Notes under the pieces: generated by a model
What the model was told of the DNA's origin: nothing
What the model saw: only the letters and a program-made list of their open reading frames with translations
Databases searched by the model: none
Translations under genes and position numbers: made by a program
In this document: piece after piece, positions 16,683 to 24,804 of the stretch
How positions within the stretch are numbered: position 1 is the stretch's first letter
Layout: each line of letters opens with the position of its first letter
DNA from: Streptomyces sp. HNM0575
GTDB taxonomy: Bacteria > Actinomycetota > Actinomycetes > Streptomycetales > Streptomycetaceae
Length of the DNA stretch: 64,000 nt
Direction of reading: 5' to 3'
Assembly: GCF_012726265.1 (NCBI RefSeq)
Contig: NZ_JAASAG010000009.1
Location: 248,001 to 312,000 of the forward strand

Positions 16683-17450
16683 GTGACGGCAGACTCTGAA
16701 GGAACAGCATCCATAGACGTGTTCACCGCCCCCGTGGTCGTCCGCAGCGCTGCGGCACAGGTGGCGGACAAGATCGTCGCCGCGATTCAGAACGGACGGA
16801 TCCAGCAGCACGAACGTCTGCCGCCCGAGCGCGAGTTGGCCAAGCAGTTGCAGGTGAGCCGGCCGACCCTGCGGGAGGCATTCGCCGCGCTCGAACTGGC
16901 AGGCGTGATCGAATCGCACCAGGGCCGCGGCTCCGTGGTGGTGGCGGCCCCTTCGCATGTGGCCAACTGGGGCATAGAGGTGGTGCCCACCCAGGTCTTC
17001 GAAGCACGCCTCGCCATCGAGCCCCACCTCGCCGAACTGGCGGCGACGAAGCGCTACCGCGAGGACATCGACCGTCTGCGGCAGGCCGGCGCGGACCTCG
17101 AGGAGGAGTACGAGCGAACGGGCGCGTACCGCAGCGACCTTCACGTCCACCGGGCCATCGCCCGTGCGGCCCGCAACCCGATCCTCGCCGATGCCCTCGA
17201 ATCGGCCCTGAAATACACGGAGTCGTCGCGTTGGGCCGACCTGCGGGCGCAGGCGCTCGCCGAGCCGCGCGCTCGCGAAGGGCACGTCGAGGAGACCCGT
17301 CGCGTCATCGATCACATCGAGGCCGGCGAGGCGGCTGAGGCCGCAGCGGTCTGGCGGGCCCATCTGACGTACTACCGCGACGAGATGCTCGACGGCCTCA
17401 AGAAGGAAACCGGCCGGGAGACGGCGGAGACGCCCCGCCCCGGGCGCTAG
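16683..17450 (+). CDS. FadR-subfamily GntR transcriptional regulator
   Basis: 255-aa repressor or activator. Winged helix at about residues 15-85 (VADKIVAAIQNGRIQQHERLPPERELAKQL, then VSRPTLREAFAALELAGVI) and an all-helical FCD effector domain at about 95-235 (VFEARLAIEPHLAELAA; DLHVHRAIARAARNPI with metal-site His; EGHVEETRRVIDHIEAG). FCD regulators answer to organic acids. Divergent from the lyase over a paired palindrome, so it most likely controls the lyase/transporter/oxidase block. GTG start with no ribosome site, see the promoter entry. Confidence 0.92.
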   Translation: MTADSEGTASIDVFTAPVVVRSAAAQVADKIVAAIQNGRIQQHERLPPERELAKQLQVSRPTLREAFAALELAGVIESHQGRGSVVVAAPSHVANWGIEVVPTQVFEARLAIEPHLAELAATKRYREDIDRLRQAGADLEEEYERTGAYRSDLHVHRAIARAARNPILADALESALKYTESSRWADLRAQALAEPRAREGHVEETRRVIDHIEAGEAAEAAAVWRAHLTYYRDEMLDGLKKETGRETAETPRPGR

Positions 17451-17483
17451 CTTCCCGACGGGCACGGATCCCTGACAGAGAAC

Positions 17484-17502
17484 TTAGGCTAGCCTTGCCT
17501 AA
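17484..17502. promoter_or_regulatory. Iron box 1 (DmdR/IdeR-type) for siderophore-binding lipoprotein
   Basis: TTAGGCTAGCCTTGCCTAA matches the actinobacterial iron-box consensus TTAGGTTAGGCTAACCTAA at the outer half-sites. It lies 29 bp before the GTG at 17531. Confidence 0.85.
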
Positions 17503-17530
17503 CTTGCTCTGTCTCCAGAGAGGGGCCGTC

Positions 17531-18544
17531 GTGCGTGCCGATCACCGCGCTCCGCTCCCACGCCGCCGCGTGCTCGGCAGCGCCGCATCGCTGGGACTCG
17601 GCGCGCTGCTTGCCGGCTGCGGCACCGACGGCGACGACTCCGAATCCGCCCCGGGCGCCTGGCGGTTCGAGGACGACCGGGGAAAAACGGCGAGGGCGCG
17701 GCGCACGCCCCGGCGAATCGTCGCGTACGTCGGCTCCGCGGCGGCCCTGTACGACTACGGCGTACGGTGCACCGCCGTCTTCGGCCCGAGCGACCCGGTC
17801 CACGGCAGGCCGAACCCGCAGGCAGGCCGTCTCCGGATGAAGGGCCTGACCGATCTGGGCTCCGCCTGGGGCGAGTTCGACATCGAGCGGTACGCGGCCC
17901 TGAAGCCCGAGCTCCTCATCAGCAACATGCTTCCACCGCCCGACCTGTGGTTCGTCCCCAAGGAGAGCGCGAAGAAGATCCTCGCCCTCGCGCCCGGTAT
18001 CGGGATCAAGACCTCGCACACCACGCTCTCCCACCCGCTGCGGCGCTATGAGCAGTTGGCCGCCGCACTGGGCGCCGATGTGCGCACGCAGAAGGTGAAG
18101 GCGGCCAAGGCCCGTTTCAAGAGGGCGGAAGAAGAGTTGCGCAAGGCGGCGCGGGACCGTCCCGGACTGAAGGTCATGGCGGTCACGGGCGACACGGACA
18201 ACATGTACGTCGCCGTGCCCGGCCCGTACTGCGATCTGGTCCACTACCGGGAGTTGGGCGTCGACCTCGTCGAGGGACGCAAGAGCGACAAGTGGGGCTT
18301 CTGGGAGTTCCTGAGCTGGGAGAACGCCGGCAAGTACCACGCGGACCTCATCCTGATCGACAACCGCGAGGCCGCCCTCACGCCCGAGGATCTCGAACGG
18401 AAGCCCACATGGCGGGAGTTGCCCGCCGTACGGGCCGGGCAGACCATGCCGTGGGCCATGGAGGAGCGCTACAGCTACGAGGGCTACGCCCCCGTGCTCG
18501 AAAGCCTCGCGGAAGGCATCCGGAAGGCGCGACCGCTCCGCTGA
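17531..18544 (+). CDS. Iron-siderophore ABC transporter substrate-binding lipoprotein (Tat-type signal)
   Basis: 337-aa FecB/FepB-like binding protein. The N-terminus has a twin-arginine-like PRRRVLGSAASLGLGALLAG followed by the lipobox LLAGC, so it is exported and lipid-anchored. The body fits the helical-backbone class III binding fold (ARRTPRRIVAYVGSAAALYDYGV; RYAALKPELLISNM; NMYVAVPG). GTG 17531 has GAGAGGGG 6-8 bp upstream. No permease directly follows, so it probably feeds the importer genes further right. An iron box in the promoter indicates iron repression. Confidence 0.9.
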   Translation: MRADHRAPLPRRRVLGSAASLGLGALLAGCGTDGDDSESAPGAWRFEDDRGKTARARRTPRRIVAYVGSAAALYDYGVRCTAVFGPSDPVHGRPNPQAGRLRMKGLTDLGSAWGEFDIERYAALKPELLISNMLPPPDLWFVPKESAKKILALAPGIGIKTSHTTLSHPLRRYEQLAAALGADVRTQKVKAAKARFKRAEEELRKAARDRPGLKVMAVTGDTDNMYVAVPGPYCDLVHYRELGVDLVEGRKSDKWGFWEFLSWENAGKYHADLILIDNREAALTPEDLERKPTWRELPAVRAGQTMPWAMEERYSYEGYAPVLESLAEGIRKARPLR

Positions 18545-18551
18545 CCCCGTT

Positions 18552-18569
18552 CCCCGCGGCCACGCGGGG
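18552..18569. terminator. Hairpin between convergent genes
   Basis: CCCCGCG (18552-18558), loop GCCA, CGCGGGG (18563-18569). It lies between the convergent binding-protein and methyltransferase genes; there is no U-tract, as is common in Streptomyces. Confidence 0.55.
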
Positions 18570-18621
18570 CCCGGTACGTCACCGGTGTGCGCGGTATGCG
18601 GGCCCGGTCATGAGCGGCTCC

Positions 18622-18656
18622 CGTACGACCGTCGCTCATCGTACGACCGTCGCTCA
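18622..18656. repeat. Direct repeat that includes the methyltransferase stop codon
   Basis: Two copies of CGTACGACCGTCGCTCA (18622-18638 and 18640-18656). On the minus strand each copy begins with TGA, and the right-hand one is the real stop codon of the O-methyltransferase. Confidence 0.85.
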
Positions 18657-19730
18657 GCGCAGGGGCGCCGCGTGGATCAAGGAGAATCCGTTGCCGGGCA
18701 GCACGGTGACGGTGGGAGCGGCGAACCCGGCCTCGCGGCACAGGGCGGCGAAGTCGTCGCGGGTCCGCTCCCGCCCGCCCACGTTCACCAGCATGTTGAG
18801 GTCGCTCAGGTACGGGGGCGCGACGCCTTCGTGCGGCACGGTGTCCGGCATCACCGGCTCGATGATCAGAAGCCGTCCGTCCTCGGTCATCGCCTCTCGG
18901 CAGTGCCCGAGAACGGTCGCGCACTGTGCGTCGTTCCAGTCGTGGATGATGCTCTTCAGCATGTACAGGTCGCCGCCGGCGGGGACGGAGCGGAAGAAGT
19001 CACCCGTCTCGAGGGTGCAGCGGTCCGCCACCCCGCCGTCCTGGAGTACGGCTCCCGCCTGAGCGAGGCCCTCGGCGGAGTCGAACAGCACGCCGTGCAG
19101 CCCCGGTTGGGCGCGCAGGACCGCCGAGAGCAGGGTGCCGTCCCCGCCGCCGACGTCGACGACCCTTTGGAAACCCGTGAAGTCGTAGTGCTTCGGGAGC
19201 AGTTCGGCGGTCGACCGGGTTCCCTGGCTCATCGCGGCGTTGAAGCGCGCCGACAGCCCGGGGTTCTCCTTGAGGTGGGTGAAGAAGTCCTTGCCGAAGA
19301 CCGCGTCGAAGGACGTCTCACCGGTACGGACGCTGTCGTCGAGACGGTCCCAGCCGCGCAGCATCGCCGGATCGGTGAAGACGTGCACGAACGAGGCGAT
19401 GGAGTCCGGCCGGTCCTCGCGCAGGACGGCCCCCTCCCCCGTAGCCGCGAACCGGCCCGGTGAGTCCTCCCTGAGCAGGCCGAGACCGGCCAGCGCACGC
19501 AGCAGCCTGAGCGTCGGCTGCGGAAGCGTGCCGCACTCGACGGCCACGTCCTGAGCGGTCCGCGGCTCATCCCGGAAGGCTTCGAAGACGCCCAGCCGAA
19601 GGCCGGTTGCCAGGGTCTGCGCGGCCATCGCCCCCAAGGCGAGCTCCACGGCCCGTGGCCGGGCCGGCGGCCCTGTCCGCTGCGTCTCCCTCGTCTGCCG
19701 CGTCTCCTGCTCTTCGCCATGACCGTTCAC
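18654..19730 (-). CDS. SAM-dependent O-methyltransferase, iron-box controlled
   Basis: 358-aa methyltransferase of the plant-type/hydroxyneurosporene family. The N-terminal dimerisation winged helix runs about 30-110 (ALGAMAAQTLATGLRLGVFEAF, LPQPTLRLLRALAGLGLL). The SAM domain shows VVDVGGGDGTLLSAVL, DFFRSVPAGGDLYMLKSIIHDW and ILIIEPV-like blocks. The substrate of this family is usually an aromatic or polyketide hydroxyl. GTG 19730 has AGGGGG 4-5 bp upstream. It lies between siderophore and heme uptake genes behind its own iron box; why iron should control it is unknown. Confidence 0.88.
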   Translation of the reverse strand: MNGHGEEQETRQTRETQRTGPPARPRAVELALGAMAAQTLATGLRLGVFEAFRDEPRTAQDVAVECGTLPQPTLRLLRALAGLGLLREDSPGRFAATGEGAVLREDRPDSIASFVHVFTDPAMLRGWDRLDDSVRTGETSFDAVFGKDFFTHLKENPGLSARFNAAMSQGTRSTAELLPKHYDFTGFQRVVDVGGGDGTLLSAVLRAQPGLHGVLFDSAEGLAQAGAVLQDGGVADRCTLETGDFFRSVPAGGDLYMLKSIIHDWNDAQCATVLGHCREAMTEDGRLLIIEPVMPDTVPHEGVAPPYLSDLNMLVNVGGRERTRDDFAALCREAGFAAPTVTVLPGNGFSLIHAAPLR

Positions 19731-19767
19731 GGATCCCCCTGGGTCCTCAGGCGACACGAATTTGGAG

Positions 19768-19786
19768 TAAGGCAAGCCCAACCTAA
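19768..19786. promoter_or_regulatory. Iron box 2 for the O-methyltransferase
   Basis: TAAGGCAAGCCCAACCTAA matches the iron-box consensus at 14 of 19 positions, including the CCTAA half-site. It lies 38 bp upstream of the minus-strand start at 19730. Confidence 0.7.
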
Positions 19787-19867
19787 TGAGCGGAGTCCGG
19801 CCTGGCAGTCGTGAACGGCCCGTCCCGCGGGGGCGGTTGGGCTGCCGCCTCCACGAGCGCCGCGACC

Positions 19868-20785
19868 TCAGCCGGCAGGGGTATCCGCCCGGGTGTCCGC
19901 CGGTACGTCCCGTACGGGCAGCACCAGCCGGGCCGCAGTGCGGGGATGCGGGACGACTTCGACGGGATGCCGGTAGACGCGGGTGAGCGCGGCCGGATCC
20001 AGGACCTGGCCGGGCGGGCCCACCGAAATGACGCGGCCCCCGTCCAGCAGTGCGATGCGGTGCACGTGGGCGGCGGCCAGCGTCAGGTCGTGCAGTACGA
20101 CGGCGACGGCCTCGCCCGCTGCGGCACGCTCGCGGCACACCCGCAGGACGAGTTCCTGATGGTGCAGGTCGAGGGCCGCTGTGGGCTCGTCCAGCAGGAG
20201 CACGGGCGCGCGTTGGGCGAGCACACGGGCCAGCGCGACGCGGGCGCGTTCGCCGCCGGACAGTGCGGAGAAGGGACGCGCCGCGAAGTCCGCGACCTCC
20301 GTGAGCGCCATCGCCTCGGCCACGGCCGCTTCGTCGTCGTCCTCGTGCGGGGTGCCCGTCCAGGGCGCGCGTCCCATACGGACGACCTCCGCGACGGTGA
20401 ACGGGAAGGACAGCGTGGTGGTCTGGGGCAACACGGCGCGGAGCACGGCCAGTTCGCGGGCCGTCCATGCGCCGGCGGAGCGGCCCGCGATGTGCACGCT
20501 GCCCCCGCTGACGCGGGTGTCGGCGGCGAGCGCGGCCAGCAGCGTGGACTTGCCGGCACCGTTCGGGCCGACGAGCGCGACGACTTCGCCGGGGACGAGG
20601 GCGAGATCGGCGCCGTCGAGCACCGTACGGCCGCCGAGCCGCACGGTCGCGCCGCGCGCCTCCACCGCCGGGGTGCCCGGCGGCAGGGCCGGTTCGGCGG
20701 GTGCGGCGGGTGCGGCGGGTCGTCCTCGCGGCGAGGAGCGCGCGGAGCGCCGGAGCAGGTACGGGGAGGGGAGAAGTCGTGCCAT
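19868..20785 (-). CDS. hmuV: Heme ABC transporter ATP-binding protein
   Basis: 305-aa ATPase of the HmuV branch. A 45-residue Ala/Pro-rich N-terminus precedes Walker A GPNGAGKST, Q-loop VLPQTTTL, the HmuV-typical RMGRAPWTGTP, signature LSGGERARVALARVL, Walker B VLLLDEPTAALD and H-loop VLHDLTLAAAH. ATG 20785. It is the last gene of hmuTUV, 74 bp after hmuU, with that gap filled by a 19-bp tandem repeat. Iron control would come from the box at 23150. Confidence 0.94.
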   Translation of the reverse strand: MARLLPSPYLLRRSARSSPRGRPAAPAAPAEPALPPGTPAVEARGATVRLGGRTVLDGADLALVPGEVVALVGPNGAGKSTLLAALAADTRVSGGSVHIAGRSAGAWTARELAVLRAVLPQTTTLSFPFTVAEVVRMGRAPWTGTPHEDDDEAAVAEAMALTEVADFAARPFSALSGGERARVALARVLAQRAPVLLLDEPTAALDLHHQELVLRVCRERAAAGEAVAVVLHDLTLAAAHVHRIALLDGGRVISVGPPGQVLDPAALTRVYRHPVEVVPHPRTAARLVLPVRDVPADTRADTPAG

Positions 20786-20800
20786 GGACGGTGCCCTTTC

Positions 20801-20857
20801 CGTGAGGCGGAGACGAGTCCGTGAGGCGGAGACGAGTCCGTGGGGCGGAGACGGGAG
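20801..20857. repeat. 19-bp tandem repeat (x3) in the hmuU-hmuV gap
   Basis: Three consecutive 19-bp units starting CGTGAGGCGGAGACGAGTC (20801-20819, 20820-20838, 20839-20857); the first two are identical and the third carries a few changes. It begins 2 bp after the hmuU stop codon. Confidence 0.92.
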
Positions 20858-20859
20858 AG

Positions 20860-22062
20860 CTATGCCCAGCCGCCCTGGCGTCGCCGGGTCCTGCGCAGGA
20901 GCCAGAAGAAGAACGGGCTGCCGAGCAGCGCGGTGAGGACGCCGAGGGGCAGTTCGGCGGGCTGTGCGACGGTACGGGCGGCGAGGTCGGCGGCGACGAG
21001 GACGGCGGCGCCGCCGAGCGCGCTGCCCGGCACCAGGAACCGGTGGCCGGGCCCCGCCGCCATGCGCAGCAGGTGCGGCACGAGCAGCCCCACGAAGGTC
21101 ACGATGCCCGCGACGGCGACGGCGGCCGCCGTGAACAGCGCGACGACCAACACCAGGGCGACACGCAGCCGTTCGACATCGACGCCGAGGTGCCGCGCGG
21201 ACCGTTCGCCGAGGGAGAGCAGGTCGAGCTTCCGGGCGTAGAAGGGTGCGACCAGCAGCCCGAGCAGGGCGCAGGGAAGGACAGCGAGCACCTTGGGCCA
21301 GGTGGCCTGCGCCAGCGAACCGAGCTGCCAGAAGGTGATCTGGGAGATCTGCGCGTTGTCGGCGTAGAAGACGAACAGGCCGATGAGGGCGCCCGCGAAC
21401 GCGTTGACGGCGATGCCGGTGAGGATGAGCGTCACCACCTCCGTGCGGCCGCCGGAGCGCGAAAGCACGTACACGAGCAGCACGGTGGCGAGCCCGGAGA
21501 CGAACGCGCAGGCGGCGACCGTCCAGTTGCCGAGGAAGGTCAGCCCGAGCGCGATGGAGGCGACGGCGCCCACGGCCGCTCCGGAGGAGATGCCGATCAC
21601 GCCGGGTTCGGCCAGCGGGTTGCCGAACACGCCCTGCATCAGGGCTCCCGCGCAGCCGAGCGAGGCGCCGACGAGAAGGGCGAGAACGACGCGCGGCAGC
21701 CGCACGTTCCACAGCACGCTCTCGGCGACCCGGTCCAGCGGCGCGCCGCCCAGGCCCGACCGGTGGGCGAGCGAGCCGAGTACGTCGCCCACGGGGATCC
21801 CGTACGCGCCGATCCTCGCGGAGAGCAGGCCCAGCACGACGAGCGCGGCGACGAGTCCGGCGGTGAGCAGCGCGGGAGCGCCCCGGCGGTTACGGGGCGG
21901 GGTCTTCGCGGCCGAGATGTCCGCCGGCGGTCTGCCCGGATCCCCCGTCCCCGCTGCGTGCGAACGAGCCCCGGCTGTACGGGTGTTGAGACCGGCCGGG
22001 TCCGACTCCTTCGCCGGTTCCGTGTCCGTGCCGCCCTCGCCGGGACGCACCGGAGCGCTCAC
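20860..22062 (-). CDS. hmuU: Heme ABC transporter permease (FecCD family)
   Basis: 400-aa membrane permease with about 10 helices after a 60-residue hydrophilic N-terminus. Family marks are RLPRVVLALLVGASLGCAGALMQG, NPLAEPGVIGISSGAAVGA and TFVGLLVPHLLRM. It forms the homodimeric channel for heme delivered by the binding protein upstream; its GTG start overlaps that gene's stop (GTGA). Context with HtaA-domain genes makes heme the likely cargo rather than a siderophore. Confidence 0.94.
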   Translation of the reverse strand: MSAPVRPGEGGTDTEPAKESDPAGLNTRTAGARSHAAGTGDPGRPPADISAAKTPPRNRRGAPALLTAGLVAALVVLGLLSARIGAYGIPVGDVLGSLAHRSGLGGAPLDRVAESVLWNVRLPRVVLALLVGASLGCAGALMQGVFGNPLAEPGVIGISSGAAVGAVASIALGLTFLGNWTVAACAFVSGLATVLLVYVLSRSGGRTEVVTLILTGIAVNAFAGALIGLFVFYADNAQISQITFWQLGSLAQATWPKVLAVLPCALLGLLVAPFYARKLDLLSLGERSARHLGVDVERLRVALVLVVALFTAAAVAVAGIVTFVGLLVPHLLRMAAGPGHRFLVPGSALGGAAVLVAADLAARTVAQPAELPLGVLTALLGSPFFFWLLRRTRRRQGGWA

Positions 22063-23090
22063 CTGGCTGCGTCCTCGTGGATCTGCCGGGAGAGGTCCTT
22101 GAGCACCTCGTCGGTGCGGGGGCCGTAGTTGAGGAGTACGCCGTCGTCGATGGAGGCGACTCGGCGGTCCTGTCCGGCGGGTGTCTCGGCGACGCCGGGG
22201 ATCTTGAGCAGCCCGTCCAGCCCGCCCACGGACTCCAGGCCCTTGGACATGACGAGGATGACGTCGGGCGCCGCCTTCGCGAGCGCCTCGCTGGTGATGG
22301 CGGTGAAGTCCTTCTTCAGCCCGGACTCCTTGCCCGCGTCGACGCCGCCCGCCGCCTCGATCAGGGACGAGGCACCGGAGCGTGCACCGCCGAGGAGGTA
22401 GACGGAGGCGGAGCCGCGCAGGTAGAGGAAGGCGACGCGGGGCCGGTCGCCGCCGCCGGGCAGGGCCTCGCGTACGGCGTCGATGCGCTCGTCCGTGCGC
22501 TCGCGCAGCCGGTCGCCCGCGTCCTCCACGCCAAGTGCCTTGGCCACGGCGGTGATCCGGGTGTCCACGTCGCCGAGGTCCCGGGCGGGGTCGAGGACGA
22601 CCAGCGGGATGCCCGCCTCGCGGATCTGGTCGACGGCCTCGGCCGGTCCCGTCGTGGTCTCGGCGAGTACGACGGACGGCTTGAGGGACAGCACGCTCTC
22701 CGCGGAGACGTCGTGCGCGCGGGTGACCACGGGCAGCTTCCTTGCCTGCGCGAACGTGGTGGTGATGTCACGGGCGACGACCCGCTTTCCGAGGCCGAGG
22801 CTGTAGACGGTCTCGGAGAGGGACCCGGTGAGCGGCACGATGCGACGGGCGTCGCGCACCGTCACCCGGTGCCCGTCCGCGGACGTGACGCGGGCGGGCA
22901 GCCGGGGCTCGGGGGCGGGGCCGCTCAGGGGCTCGGCGCGGTCGCCGGCCGAGTGCGCGGACCGCTCCCCACCGCTCCCGGATCCCTTCCCCGGTCCCCC
23001 GCCGGCGCCCCCGCCGCAGCCGGCGAGGAGGGCGGGCGCCAGGACGAGTACGACCGCCAAGGCCCCGAGTGTGCGCGGGCGTTGATGCAC
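22059..23090 (-). CDS. hmuT: Heme ABC transporter substrate-binding lipoprotein
   Basis: 343-aa binding protein. Signal peptide with lipobox LLAGC, then a Gly/Ser-rich linker of about 45 residues, then the helical-backbone fold (DARRIVPLTGSLSETVYSLGLGKRVVARDITT; HDVSAESVLSLKPSVVLAETT; GIPLVVLDP). HmuT proteins bind one or two hemes through Tyr/His; VYSLG and YLRGSASVYLLGG supply candidates. GTG 23090 is the only sensible start ahead of the signal peptide. First gene of hmuTUV and divergent from htaA over a near-perfect iron box. Confidence 0.93.
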   Translation of the reverse strand: MHQRPRTLGALAVVLVLAPALLAGCGGGAGGGPGKGSGSGGERSAHSAGDRAEPLSGPAPEPRLPARVTSADGHRVTVRDARRIVPLTGSLSETVYSLGLGKRVVARDITTTFAQARKLPVVTRAHDVSAESVLSLKPSVVLAETTTGPAEAVDQIREAGIPLVVLDPARDLGDVDTRITAVAKALGVEDAGDRLRERTDERIDAVREALPGGGDRPRVAFLYLRGSASVYLLGGARSGASSLIEAAGGVDAGKESGLKKDFTAITSEALAKAAPDVILVMSKGLESVGGLDGLLKIPGVAETPAGQDRRVASIDDGVLLNYGPRTDEVLKDLSRQIHEDAAR

Positions 23091-23149
23091 TTCTGCGCCT
23101 TTCGCGTGGAGTGCCGGAACCGGGGGGTTCCAGTCGAGTCCCGGATAGC

Positions 23150-23168
23150 TTAGGTTAGGCTTACCTAA
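23150..23168. promoter_or_regulatory. Iron box 3, shared by hmuTUV and htaA genes
   Basis: TTAGGTTAGGCTTACCTAA, 18 of 19 consensus positions, midway between the divergent starts at 23090 (minus) and 23286 (plus). Confidence 0.93.
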
Positions 23169-23285
23169 CGTTGCTAGTCCCGGTTGTCCCTCGCCCCACG
23201 CCCGGGTCCCACGCCCGGCCCCACCGAGTGCCGGCCCGACCGGCCGACCACCGTGGCCGTGCCCGCTGTGACTGGAGAAGCACCG

Positions 23286-24737
23286 ATGCCGTTTGCCGGA
23301 CGCCTGCCGCGCGCACTCGCGCTGGCGCTGCTGACCGCGCTGCCGCTGACGGCGATGCCGGCGGCCGCCGCGGAGGCGGCGACGGCCGCGGCTCCCGAAG
23401 CGGCCAGGGCCGACGCGGCCCAACAGGCCGTCTCCGGCGGGCGGTTGGACTGGGGCATCAAGGAGTCCTTCCAGAGCTATGTGACCGGGCCCATCGCCAA
23501 GGGCCGCTGGACCCTCGACGACGGTGCGGCGACGGCCGGCAGAAGCCAGTTCCGGTTCCACTCGGCGACCGGCGACTACTCCCCCGGGAGCGGCGCCTTC
23601 GACGCCGCGTTCCGGGGCGGCGTCCGCTTCACCGGGCACAAGAAGCCCGACGGCACCCATGAGTTGGATCTGACCGTCAGCCGGCCGTCCGTCCGGATCA
23701 AGGGCGGCTCGGGCACCCTGTACGCCGACATCCGCAGCAAGGCCAAGGGCAGCGGACACCTGTCCGTACGGTCCCGAGTGCCGCTCGCCGCACTGGATCT
23801 CTCCGGCGTGGACATGCGCGGCGGCAAGAGCCCCCTCGTCCTGACCCACGTGCCCGCCTCCCTGACCGCCGAGGGCGCCGAGTCGTTCGCCGGCTACTAC
23901 AAGAAGGGCACGCCGCTCGACCCCGTCAGCCTCTCCGTCGATCTGACGGCGCGGCAGGGGAAGAAGGGCGGCGACGCGGGCAAGGACGAGTCCGCGAAGG
24001 ACGGCGCGGAGAAGCCGGAGGACGCGGGCCGCATCGAGGACGCCGCCGTCGACTGGGGCGTGCGCCGCACCTTCCGCGAGTACGTCACCGGCACCGTCGC
24101 CAAGGGCGGGTGGAAGCTCACCGACGGCGCACAGGACGGCGGCGCGCTCTTCCGCTTCGGTCACGGCAAGGGCGAGTACGACCTCGAAGAGGGCGTGCTC
24201 CGGGCGGACTTCACCGGCACGGTCCGCTTCACCGGCCAGCACCTCGACCTCGCGCTGTCGAAGGTCTCCGTGCGCGTCGACGACGGCGAAGGCACCCTCT
24301 CCGCCGATGTGCGCACCGGCGGCAGGACCGCGAAGGATCAGCCACTGGTGACCTTCACCGCGAAGAAGTCCGCCCTCGAACCGGACGGCAAGGGCCTGGT
24401 CGCCCTCGACGAGGCGCCGGCGAAGCTCACTTCCCGGGGCGCCAGGGCATTCGGCGGGATGTATGCCGAGGGCACCGCCATGGACCCCGTCTCGCTCGCC
24501 GTCGCGCTCGACCGCGACGCCGAACTCCCCGCACTCCCCGACCTCGGCAGTGGAGCCTCCGCGCCCTCGCAGGAGAAGGCCGGATCGCAGCGGTCCGGGA
24601 AGGCCGCCTCCGAATCCTCCGCCTCCTCGTCGGGGCCGCTGATCGCGACCGGAGCGGGAGTCGCCGCCGTACTCCTCGCCGCCGCGATCGCGTTCGCCGT
24701 CGTCCGCAGGAAGCGAGGCGACCCTCCCGCCGGCTGA
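23286..24737 (+). CDS. HtaA-domain heme-binding surface protein, membrane-anchored
   Basis: 483-aa exported protein. Signal peptide about 1-29; two HtaA domains (about 52-215, starting GGRLDWGIKESFQSYVTGPIAKG; about 255-430, starting VDWGVRRTFREYVTGTVAKGG). In Corynebacterium, HtaA domains bind heme and hemoglobin through conserved Tyr and His and pass heme to HmuT. The C-terminus is a single helix with a basic tail (VVRRKRGD) but no clear sortase motif. ATG 23286 with GGAGAAG 6 bp upstream. Shares iron box 3 with hmuT. Confidence 0.93.
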   Translation: MPFAGRLPRALALALLTALPLTAMPAAAAEAATAAAPEAARADAAQQAVSGGRLDWGIKESFQSYVTGPIAKGRWTLDDGAATAGRSQFRFHSATGDYSPGSGAFDAAFRGGVRFTGHKKPDGTHELDLTVSRPSVRIKGGSGTLYADIRSKAKGSGHLSVRSRVPLAALDLSGVDMRGGKSPLVLTHVPASLTAEGAESFAGYYKKGTPLDPVSLSVDLTARQGKKGGDAGKDESAKDGAEKPEDAGRIEDAAVDWGVRRTFREYVTGTVAKGGWKLTDGAQDGGALFRFGHGKGEYDLEEGVLRADFTGTVRFTGQHLDLALSKVSVRVDDGEGTLSADVRTGGRTAKDQPLVTFTAKKSALEPDGKGLVALDEAPAKLTSRGARAFGGMYAEGTAMDPVSLAVALDRDAELPALPDLGSGASAPSQEKAGSQRSGKAASESSASSSGPLIATGAGVAAVLLAAAIAFAVVRRKRGDPPAG

Positions 24738-24804
24738 GCCGAGCGCGCAGCACGCCCCGCCTCCGATCCCCACCGTCCGCCACTCCGAGGAGAGAAACAC
24801 GACC

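Noticed and set aside
19868..21712. Long fusion of hmuU-antisense residues with HmuV
   Set aside because: The homologous ATPase begins at ATG 20785; the upstream frame is an out-of-phase reading of hmuU.
24600..24737. A sortase motif (LIATG) in the first htaA protein
   Set aside because: The motif lies at the very start of the hydrophobic helix and lacks the Pro/Ala at position 2; membrane anchoring fits better.
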